Positions 14,065 through 19,684 of a stretch of 19,684 nucleotides of DNA are shown one piece after another. A program made the translations under genes and the position numbers. The stretch covers positions 1-19,684 of the forward strand of contig WGAK01000259.1 in assembly GCA_015494815.1 (NCBI GenBank). Direction: 5' to 3'. This DNA comes from Anaerolineales bacterium. Lineage in GTDB: Bacteria; Chloroflexota; Anaerolineae; Anaerolineales; DRMV01. Within the stretch, counting starts at the first letter, position 1, and each line of letters starts with the position of its first letter. The notes beneath the pieces were generated by a model that had not been told where the DNA came from, did not search any database, and was given only the letters and a program-made list of their open reading frames with translations.

Positions 14065-14980
14065 CCGCACGGCCGTGGTGCTGGTCAACCCCATCGCGGG
14101 GACGCCGGGCCGCGCGCAGACGGGCGCGCGCATTCTGGCCCGCGCGTTGCGGCGATACGGCTGGCAGGTGGACGTGCAGGTGGTCCGGGGCCGCGCGGCC
14201 ATGCAGGCCCACGCGCGCGCGGCCGCGGAGCAGGGATGCACGGTGGTATTCGTGGCCGGCGGGGATGGCTCGTATCGGGCCGCGGCCGAGGGCCTGGTCG
14301 GTGGGGAAACGGCCTTGGGGCCGTTGCCGCTGGGCTCGCGCAACGTGCTGGCCCGCAGCGTCGGCCTGACAACGCCACGCGGGCGGGCCTGGCAGCGCGG
14401 TTGGGAGGCCCAGGCCGCACGGCTGGCCCGGCACGGCCGTGTGGTGCAGCGGCGGGATGTGGGCCGGGTCAACGGCCTGGCGTTCCTGTCATGGGCCGGG
14501 GTGGGCTTCGACGCGGCCATCGTGCATCGCCTGGAACGGGCCCGCCGCGCGCCGCGCGGTCAGGTGGTCTGGCGTTACGCGTGGACGGTGTTGCGCATGT
14601 TGCGGGGCTGGCGCGGCTTTCACGCCCAGCAGCCCCCCACCCCGCAGCCGCAATGGATGTGGCTGGTGTTCAAAGAGCCGCGCTATGCGGGCGACCTGGT
14701 GCGCCTGCGGGTACCGGCGCGGCCCGACGACGGTCGTTTGTGGTGGTGGCGGGTGCCGGGGCAGGGCTGGCAGGGCCTGGCGCGCGCGGCGCGGGCCTGG
14801 CTGTCGGGCCACTGGCGCGGACACATGCCCGACGTGACGCCCCTGGCCTGGCCCGCGACATGGCGATTGGCGGCCGCCCAACCCGTCCATCTGGACGGAG
14901 ACCCGCTGCTGGACGCGACGGTGTTGACCTGGGGGCTGGAACGGCAGGCCGTGGCGGTGTGGGGTTTGGATGAGGGGTGA
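14057..14980 (+). CDS. Diacylglycerol kinase family lipid kinase (YegS/DagK-like)
   Basis: The 307-residue protein has the two-lobed DAGK catalytic pattern. VVLVNPIAGT lies at 7-16, the nucleotide motif VFVAGGDGSYRAAAEGL at 64-80, and LPLGSRNVLARSVGL at 90-104 where most relatives have a GTxN version. A C-terminal beta domain ends with LDGDPLL. Such enzymes phosphorylate diacylglycerol or related lipids at the membrane face, often to recycle lipid or undecaprenol-type products; the substrate here is unknown. The ATG at 14057 overlaps the moaC stop by eight bases. An alternative ATG at 14048 would add three residues, and neither has a strong ribosome binding site. Parts are very rich in Arg and Trp. 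It converges on tyrA with a 39-base gap. Confidence 0.85.
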   Translation: MPDRTAVVLVNPIAGTPGRAQTGARILARALRRYGWQVDVQVVRGRAAMQAHARAAAEQGCTVVFVAGGDGSYRAAAEGLVGGETALGPLPLGSRNVLARSVGLTTPRGRAWQRGWEAQAARLARHGRVVQRRDVGRVNGLAFLSWAGVGFDAAIVHRLERARRAPRGQVVWRYAWTVLRMLRGWRGFHAQQPPTPQPQWMWLVFKEPRYAGDLVRLRVPARPDDGRLWWWRVPGQGWQGLARAARAWLSGHWRGHMPDVTPLAWPATWRLAAAQPVHLDGDPLLDATVLTWGLERQAVAVWGLDEG

Positions 14981-15019
14981 GAGAAGAGTGGATTGGGGAT
15001 GGTGTTCTGGCTATACGCA

Positions 15020-15895
15020 TTATTCACGCGGCGCAGCCCCTTCTTCCCCCAGCAGATAGCGGCGGTAGGCCGCCGCCGCGGCAAAGAACGCCTCCCAATC
15101 GGCCGGCCCGCCCTGCTGCAGCAAACGCCGCAAGGCCGTAATCTCGTCCTCCAGACGCTCCAACGCGGCCAGCACGGCCTCTAAGTTGGTGGCCATGATG
15201 TCGCGCATCATCCGCGGCGACGACGCGGCCAGGCGGCTGGTGGAGCGAAAGCCCGGCCCCACGAACCCCCGCACCTCGGGCGGCACGCTGCGGGCCAGGG
15301 CCACCCCCAGCAGATAGGGCAAATGGCTGGTGAAGGCCAGCCCCCGGTCGTGCTCCTCGGGCGTGCTCCAGACGGGATACGCGCCCACGGCCTGCGCCAG
15401 CGCCTCGGCCACGGCACGAGCCCGCGCGGTGGTGCGAGGCAACGGCGTGAGCACGAAGGCCGCGCCCCGGTAAAGCCCGGGGTCCGCGTGGGCCAGGCCC
15501 GCGTGCTCTTTGCCAGCAATGGGATGGCCGCCGATGGGGTCGAAGCGCGGGGGCAACTGCGCGAAGGCCCGGCACACCGCGCGCTTGGTGGAGCCCAGGT
15601 CGAGCACCACCGCGGGCCGCGGCATCCAGTGCGGCAGGCGCGGCACCAACTCCAGAATAGCCTGCACCGGCGCGGCCAGCACCACCACATCGGCATGGGG
15701 AAGCACCTCTTCGGGCCCGGCAGCCACCACATCCACCACCCCCCACTCGCGCGCCAGAGCCCGGGTGTGCGGGTCGGGGTCCGCGGCGTACAGCGCCGCG
15801 ACCTGCCCGCGTAAGGCCATGGCCAGAGAGCCCCCCATCAGCCCCAGGCCAATGATGGCAATCCGTTGGTGGCGCAACGCGGCAGTTTGCGTCAT
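15020..15895 (-). CDS. tyrA: Prephenate dehydrogenase
   Basis: TyrA oxidatively decarboxylates prephenate to 4-hydroxyphenylpyruvate for tyrosine synthesis. The 291-residue protein has an N-terminal NAD(P)-binding fold, IAIIGLGLMGGSLAMAL at 12-28, then VLDLGSTK at 97-104, IGGHPIAGKEHAG at 121-133 with His124, and FTSHLPYLLGVAL at 188-200. His191 corresponds to a catalytic His, while the next His common in SHLPH is Tyr194 here. The C-terminal half is helical (GPGFRSTSRLAASSPRMMRD). No ACT or chorismate mutase domain is attached. The ATG at 15895 has GGAGGG at 15903-15908 and was preferred over an upstream in-frame frame start. It lies downstream of menH on the same strand but has its own promoter-like element. 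Confidence 0.93.
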   Translation of the reverse strand: MTQTAALRHQRIAIIGLGLMGGSLAMALRGQVAALYAADPDPHTRALAREWGVVDVVAAGPEEVLPHADVVVLAAPVQAILELVPRLPHWMPRPAVVLDLGSTKRAVCRAFAQLPPRFDPIGGHPIAGKEHAGLAHADPGLYRGAAFVLTPLPRTTARARAVAEALAQAVGAYPVWSTPEEHDRGLAFTSHLPYLLGVALARSVPPEVRGFVGPGFRSTSRLAASSPRMMRDIMATNLEAVLAALERLEDEITALRRLLQQGGPADWEAFFAAAAAYRRYLLGEEGAAPRE

Positions 15896-15947
15896 GGCTT
15901 CACCCTCCCGGTCGGCATCTCGCCCGCGACAAGGCGGGTGTATGCAT

Positions 15948-15956
15948 AGCATAGCA
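15948..15956 (-). promoter_or_regulatory. Candidate extended -10 promoter for tyrA
   Basis: TGC-TATGCT reads on the minus strand in the AT-rich part of the menH-tyrA gap, 53 bases before the tyrA ATG. The surrounding bases repeat CTATG twice. No good -35 is visible. Confidence 0.4.
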
Positions 15957-15987
15957 CAAAAATGGCAGAGATTTGTTAGCGCCGCGG

Positions 15988-16003
15988 GGCCCGCGCGCGG
16001 GCC
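15988..16003. repeat. Perfect GC palindrome after menH
   Basis: GGCCCGCGCGCGGGCC is a 16-base perfect palindrome ten bases after the menH stop. It could form a hairpin only with a small loop. It has no T-run, so a terminator role is uncertain. Confidence 0.4.
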
Positions 16004-16012
16004 GAACCGTGC

Positions 16013-16810
16013 CTACGGCGACCGCGGGTACGCCCAGGCGTACAAAGCCGCGGCCACGGCCTCCGGCGCATCCAGCGGCAGTAAATGCCCGGCCTGCGGA
16101 ATGATGGCTATACGCATGCCGGGAAAACGCGATGCCAAATCCGCGGCCAGCGCGCGGTATTTGGCATCACGCGCGCCGGCCAGGTAGAGGATGCGCGGAG
16201 TCAGGCGGGCCAGCGCATCCCACAGCGGCGGCTGCCGCCCGGGACTCAGCGCGGCGATGACCGTCGCCAGCGCGGCCGCGTCCTGCCGCATGCGGCGCGC
16301 CACCACCGCGGCGCGCAACCGCGGCCGCTCGGCCAAAGCGAACAGGGGCAAGCGATACCACGCGTCCAGAAAGGCCGCCAGGCCCTGCGTGCGCAGCATG
16401 GCGGCGCGCGCGTCATCCTGGGCCGCACGCGCCGCGCGCGCCTGGGGGTCGGTCAGGCCGGGATGCGCGGCCAGCAACGCCAGGCCGGCCACGCGCGCGG
16501 GGTGCCGCGCGGCCCAGGCCAGGGCCAGCCGCCCGCCCAGGGAGTAACCCACCAGCACGACCGGCCCCCGCACGCCGTGCGCGTCCAGATAAGCATCCAG
16601 CCAGGCGCTCCACGCGGCATACGAAGGCCGCGCGGCGCCCAAAGGCGTGCGCCCGTGCCCGGGCAAATCGGGCGCCCACGCGGGCGCTTGCCAGCCGCGG
16701 GCCCGCAGCGCAGCCCGCACCGCGTCCCAGTCCTGCCCGGTGCCCAAAAAGCCGTGCACGAACACCCAGGGGGTCGTGGCCGACAACCCGGCCGGAGATG
16801 AAAAGTCCAT
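16013..16810 (-). CDS. menH: Alpha/beta hydrolase, probable MenH (SHCHC synthase of menaquinone synthesis)
   Basis: The 265-residue protein is an alpha/beta hydrolase. VHGFLGTGQDWD (18-29) forms the oxyanion region, DLPGHGRT lies at 48-55 and the nucleophile elbow VGYSLGGRLAL at 87-97 carries Ser90. AGARD (211-215) supplies Asp215, and AGHLLPLDAPE (240-250) supplies His242. FLDAWYRLPLFALA at about 147-160 matches the cap-region pattern typical of MenH, which releases pyruvate to form SHCHC. No other men genes are in the window, so a broader hydrolase role is possible. The ATG at 16810 follows AAGGGG; an in-frame TTG at 16840 has no ribosome binding site. The gene diverges from hemCD. Confidence 0.8.
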   Translation of the reverse strand: MDFSSPAGLSATTPWVFVHGFLGTGQDWDAVRAALRARGWQAPAWAPDLPGHGRTPLGAARPSYAAWSAWLDAYLDAHGVRGPVVLVGYSLGGRLALAWAARHPARVAGLALLAAHPGLTDPQARAARAAQDDARAAMLRTQGLAAFLDAWYRLPLFALAERPRLRAAVVARRMRQDAAALATVIAALSPGRQPPLWDALARLTPRILYLAGARDAKYRALAADLASRFPGMRIAIIPQAGHLLPLDAPEAVAAALYAWAYPRSP

Positions 16811-16833
16811 GAACAAATCCCCTTTTTCGGCGG

Positions 16834-16861
16834 GTGACAAATGTCATTTCGGCCCTATTTT
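16834..16861 (+). promoter_or_regulatory. Candidate hemCD promoter with an overlapping inverted repeat
   Basis: GTGACA (16834-16839) and TATTTT (16856-16861) have a 16-base spacer on the plus strand. The arms TGACA (16835-16839) and TGTCA (16842-16846) form an inverted repeat around AA that covers the -35. The minus strand offers TAAAAT nearby for menH, so the region is a shared divergent promoter zone. A regulator is not identifiable. Confidence 0.35.
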
Positions 16862-16952
16862 AATCCACTTGTTAGCCTGATTTAAGGCCGATATCACCCA
16901 TGCCCACTACGATGAGGCCCATCAAAGCCCTATCACTGCTGCGGAGCCCACC

Positions 16953-18629
16953 ATGACTACCCTGCGCATTGGAACCCGCCGAAGCCGCCTGGCCCTCTGG
17001 CAAACCGAACACATCCGCCAGCGGTTGCAGGCGCTGTGGCCCGACCTGCACATCGAAGTGGTGCCGTTCGCCACCCGAGGCGACCGGGTGCTGCAGCGCG
17101 CGTTGCCCGAAATCGGCGGCAAAGGCCTCTTTACGGCCGAGTTGGAGGCCGCGCTGCGCGATGGCCGCATTGACCTGGCCGTGCACTCCCTCAAGGACCT
17201 GCCCACCGAGACGCCGCCGGGCCTGACCCTGGCCGCGGTGCCCCCGCGGGCCGAGCCCCACGACGCGTGGGTGAGCAAGCACGGCCGGCCCCTGGCCGAA
17301 CTGCCGGCCGAGCCCATTGTGGGCACCAGCAGCCAGCGCCGGGCCGCGCAGGTGCGCCTGCTGCGTGCGGACGCGCACATTTTGCCCTTGCGCGGCAATG
17401 TGGACACGCGCGTGCGCAAGGCGCTGGACCCTGCCGGGCCTTACGACGGCGTGGTGCTGGCCTGGGCCGGGCTGCAACGGCTGGGGCTGACCGCCGCGGT
17501 CACGGCCCGCTTCGCGCCGGACGAAATGCTGCCCGCGCCGGGCCAGGGCGCGCTGGCCGTGCAGGCCCGCGCCGACGACCCTGTGGTGCTGCCGCTGCTG
17601 CAGCCCCTGGACGACCCGGCCACCCGCCTGGCCGTGTTGGCCGAGCGGGCCTTTCTGCAAGGGCTGGGCGGCGGATGCGCGCTTCCCGTGGCGGCCTGGG
17701 CCCGGGTGGAGGACGGACGGCTGGTGCTCACGGGATTGTTCGTCACACCCCAGGGCCAGGCCCTGCGCGCCGAAGGCCACGCGGCGCTCACCGCCGATGA
17801 CGCGCGCGCTTTGGGCCAGGCCCTGGCCGCGGACATTCGCGCCCAACAGGCCGCCGCGCGGCCCGTCCGCCGGCCCCGCCGCCCGCGCGTGCTGGTGTTG
17901 CGCGCACCCGCGCAGGCCCCGGCTTTCGCCCGGGCGCTGCGCGAAGCCGGGTTCGAGCCCGTGCTGTACCCCGTGCTGCGCATCGAGCCCGCGATGGGCC
18001 CCGACTTCGAGGCCGCGTTGCAACGCCTGGCCCAAGGGAATTACGACTGGCTGGTGCTCACCTCGGTCAACGGCGTGCACGCGGTGCAGGCCGGCCTGGA
18101 GCGGCAAGGTCTGACGCTGCCCCCGCGCGTGCGATTGGCCGTCATCGGCCCGGCCACCGCGCAGGCCGTGCGCGCCTGGGGCCACGAGCCCGCGGTCATG
18201 CCCGCCGCGTTCGTGGCCGAAGCCCTGGCCGAGGCCTTAGGGCCCGTGGCCGGGCAGCGCCTTTTGCTGGCCCGCGCGGACCGCGCCCGGGCCACGCTGC
18301 GCGAAATGCTGCGCGCCGCGGGCGCCACGGTGGACGAAGTGGTGGCCTACCACACCCGCACCGTGGTGCCCCAAACCCCGCCGCCCGCGGCCGACTTCGT
18401 GGCCTTCACCAGCCCTTCCACGGTGGAAGGGCTGCGCGCGGCCTACGCGCACTGGCAACGCCCCTGGCCGCCCGCCGCGCGGGTGGTGTGCATCGGCCCC
18501 ATCACCGCGCGGGCCGCGCGCGCGGCCGGATTGACCGTCCACCAGGTGGCCCAGACCTACACCATCCCGGGGGTGGTGCAAGCCCTGCGGGCAGCCACAT
18601 CGCCCCGTGAACGGAGGTCGTCGTCATGA
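16953..18629 (+). CDS. hemC-hemD: Fused porphobilinogen deaminase / uroporphyrinogen-III synthase (HemC-HemD)
   Basis: One 558-residue protein carries two consecutive steps of tetrapyrrole synthesis. The HemC part (1 to about 305) has RIGTRRSRLALWQT at 5-18, GGKGLFTAELEAAL at 55-68, DLAVHSLKDLPT at 74-85 with catalytic Asp82, and the dipyrromethane-carrying Cys242 in GGGCALPVA. After a short Arg/Pro linker, RPVRRPRRPR (303-312), the HemD part (about 311-548) has VLVLRAPAQ, DWLVLTSVNGV, AVIGPATAQAV, DFVAFTSPSTVEGL and CIGPITARAARAAGL. Linear hydroxymethylbilane made by the first domain is unstable, so fusion should help hand it to the second. The ATG at 16953 follows CGGAG. Its stop overlaps hemB in ATGA. 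Confidence 0.95.
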   Translation: MTTLRIGTRRSRLALWQTEHIRQRLQALWPDLHIEVVPFATRGDRVLQRALPEIGGKGLFTAELEAALRDGRIDLAVHSLKDLPTETPPGLTLAAVPPRAEPHDAWVSKHGRPLAELPAEPIVGTSSQRRAAQVRLLRADAHILPLRGNVDTRVRKALDPAGPYDGVVLAWAGLQRLGLTAAVTARFAPDEMLPAPGQGALAVQARADDPVVLPLLQPLDDPATRLAVLAERAFLQGLGGGCALPVAAWARVEDGRLVLTGLFVTPQGQALRAEGHAALTADDARALGQALAADIRAQQAAARPVRRPRRPRVLVLRAPAQAPAFARALREAGFEPVLYPVLRIEPAMGPDFEAALQRLAQGNYDWLVLTSVNGVHAVQAGLERQGLTLPPRVRLAVIGPATAQAVRAWGHEPAVMPAAFVAEALAEALGPVAGQRLLLARADRARATLREMLRAAGATVDEVVAYHTRTVVPQTPPPAADFVAFTSPSTVEGLRAAYAHWQRPWPPAARVVCIGPITARAARAAGLTVHQVAQTYTIPGVVQALRAATSPRERRSSS

Positions 18630-19648
18630 CCCAACAACGCTGGCAAGCCCCCTTCCCCGTGGCCGGACCGGCCCAATTCCCCGCGGTGCGCCTGCGTCGG
18701 CTACGCCGCACGCCGGGCCTGCGCCGCATGGTGCAAGAGACCCACCTGCGGCCCGCGGACTTCATCTACCCGCTCTTCGTGCTGCACGGCCGCGACATCC
18801 GCCGCGAAGTGCCCTCCATGCCCGGCGTGTTCCAACTCTCGGTGGACCAGGCCGTGCGCGAGGCCGAAGAAGCCTTCCGCCTCGGCGTGCCCGCGGTGAT
18901 TTTGTTCGGCATCCCCGCGCGCAAAGACCCTCTGGGGGAAGAGAACTTCGCGGCCGAGGGCATCGTGCAGCAAGCCATCCGGGCCATCAAGGCCGCGGTG
19001 CCCGACATGGTGGTCATCACCGATGTGTGCATGTGCGAATACACCGACCACGGGCACTGCGGCATCGTGGACCATCGCGAGGTGGTCAACGACCCGACCC
19101 TGGAGATTTACGGCCGGGTCGCGGTGTCGCACGCCGAGGCCGGGGCCGACATGGTCGCGCCCAGCGGCATGATGGACGGCCAGGTGGGGGCCATCCGCGC
19201 CGCGCTGGACGCCGCGGGCTTCGGCCAAGTGCCCATCATGGCCTACGCGGCCAAATATGCCAGCCACTTTTACGGCCCCTTCCGCGACGCCGCGCAAAGC
19301 CCGCCCCAATTCGGCGACCGCCGCGGGTATCAGATGAACCCCGCCAACGCGCGCGAGGCTCTGCGCGAGGTCGCGCTCGACATTGCCGAAGGCGCGGACA
19401 TCGTCATGGTCAAACCCGCGCTGGCCTATCTGGACATCATCCGCCAGGTGCGCGACGCGTTTGCGGTGCCCGTGGCCGCGTATCAGGTCAGCGGCGAATA
19501 CGCGATGCTGCACGCCGCGGCCCAGCGAGGCTGGCTCGACTTGCAAGCCGTGGCCCTGGAAAGCCTGACGGCCATCAAGCGGGCCGGCGCGAGCCTCATT
19601 CTGACCTACTTCGCCAAAGAAGCCGCCCGCTGGCTGGCGGCCGGCTGA
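18626..19648 (+). CDS. hemB: Delta-aminolevulinic acid dehydratase (porphobilinogen synthase)
   Basis: HemB condenses two 5-aminolevulinate molecules to porphobilinogen, the substrate of the HemC domain encoded just upstream. The 340-residue length is normal. The Cys-rich metal site DVCMCEYTDHGHCG has Cys135, Cys137 and Cys145, marking the zinc-dependent class. The two substrate-binding Lys are Lys210 in MAYAAKYASHFYGPFRD and Lys263 in MVKPALAYLD. The ATG at 18626 overlaps the hemCD stop by four bases (ATGA), and GGAGG at 18613-18617 serves as ribosome binding site, so translation is coupled. The gene order is inverse to the pathway order. Confidence 0.97.
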   Translation: MTQQRWQAPFPVAGPAQFPAVRLRRLRRTPGLRRMVQETHLRPADFIYPLFVLHGRDIRREVPSMPGVFQLSVDQAVREAEEAFRLGVPAVILFGIPARKDPLGEENFAAEGIVQQAIRAIKAAVPDMVVITDVCMCEYTDHGHCGIVDHREVVNDPTLEIYGRVAVSHAEAGADMVAPSGMMDGQVGAIRAALDAAGFGQVPIMAYAAKYASHFYGPFRDAAQSPPQFGDRRGYQMNPANAREALREVALDIAEGADIVMVKPALAYLDIIRQVRDAFAVPVAAYQVSGEYAMLHAAAQRGWLDLQAVALESLTAIKRAGASLILTYFAKEAARWLAAG

Positions 19649-19672
19649 ACGCACCCCATTCTTCGCTGCTTC

Positions 19673-19684
19673 GGAGGCCCGTAT
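19673..19684 (+). promoter_or_regulatory. Ribosome binding site of a probable next gene in the haem operon
   Basis: GGAGG at 19673-19677 is followed by five bases and then AT at the very edge. An ATG would begin at 19683 if the next base is G. The gap after hemB is only about 34 bases, so the operon probably continues. The product cannot be seen. Confidence 0.4.

Noticed and set aside
12787..14520. A 577-codon open frame on the minus strand
   Set aside because: It is antisense to the PfpI-like, moaC and lipid kinase genes. The product is compositionally odd and matches nothing recognisable.
16872..18185. A 437-codon open frame on the minus strand
   Set aside because: It is antisense to hemC-hemD and rich in Gly, Gln and His, typical of a shadow frame.
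1..19684. Mobile element, defence system, CRISPR or biosynthetic cluster
   Set aside because: I looked for transposase, integrase, nuclease or helicase motifs, direct repeats with spacers and att-like repeats and saw none. The genes are core metabolic and regulatory genes of even composition.

Overview
The window is high-GC bacterial DNA made almost entirely of ordinary chromosomal genes. No tRNA, rRNA, CRISPR array, insertion sequence or phage gene was seen. The gene set suggests a Chloroflexota-type bacterium, possibly Anaerolineae. The pointers are a LysW-type amino-acid kinase, a fused E1 alpha-beta 2-oxoacid dehydrogenase, menaquinone-type MenH, a SAM-I riboswitch on metK, a PgpH/YqeY/YbeY cluster, and a GT-C glycosyltransferase of a type I associate with that phylum. 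This placement is an inference from gene content, not a database result.

Layout, left to right. (1) A partial uncharacterised gene on the minus strand runs off the left edge and diverges from a small DUF2007 gene. (2) A minus-strand operon reads lysZ, yqeY, pgpH, ybeY (4937 down to 1055), with gaps or overlaps of 37, 2 and -11 bases. It diverges from a plus-strand membrane glycosyltransferase (5092-6813). Two divergent extended -10 promoters appear to sit back to back between them. (3) A minus-strand block holds a seven-segment membrane histidine kinase, its NarL/LuxR-type response regulator, a strong intrinsic terminator, and then a fused alpha-beta E1 component of a 2-oxoacid dehydrogenase. 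(4) metK lies on the minus strand behind a complete SAM-I riboswitch with its own leader terminator. (5) A plus-strand operon holds a DJ-1/PfpI-like protein, moaC and a diacylglycerol-kinase-family lipid kinase. (6) Minus-strand tyrA and menH follow. (7) A plus-strand haem operon, a hemC-hemD fusion then hemB, probably continues past the right edge.

How the genes relate. Several supply cofactors or amino acids: SAM (metK), molybdopterin (moaC), menaquinone (menH), tetrapyrrole (hemCD, hemB), tyrosine (tyrA) and lysine or arginine (lysZ). The yqeY-pgpH-ybeY order is a reduced form of a cluster known from Firmicutes and links c-di-AMP turnover to rRNA maturation. The kinase and regulator form one transcription unit, and the terminator behind them may act as an attenuator for the E1 gene.

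No clearly new multi-gene system is evident. The observations most worth checking are the YbeY protein with Asp in place of the third metal-binding His, the facing extended -10 promoters with a recurring TGG-TAnnnT motif, the metK riboswitch architecture, and the terminator between the response regulator and E1.
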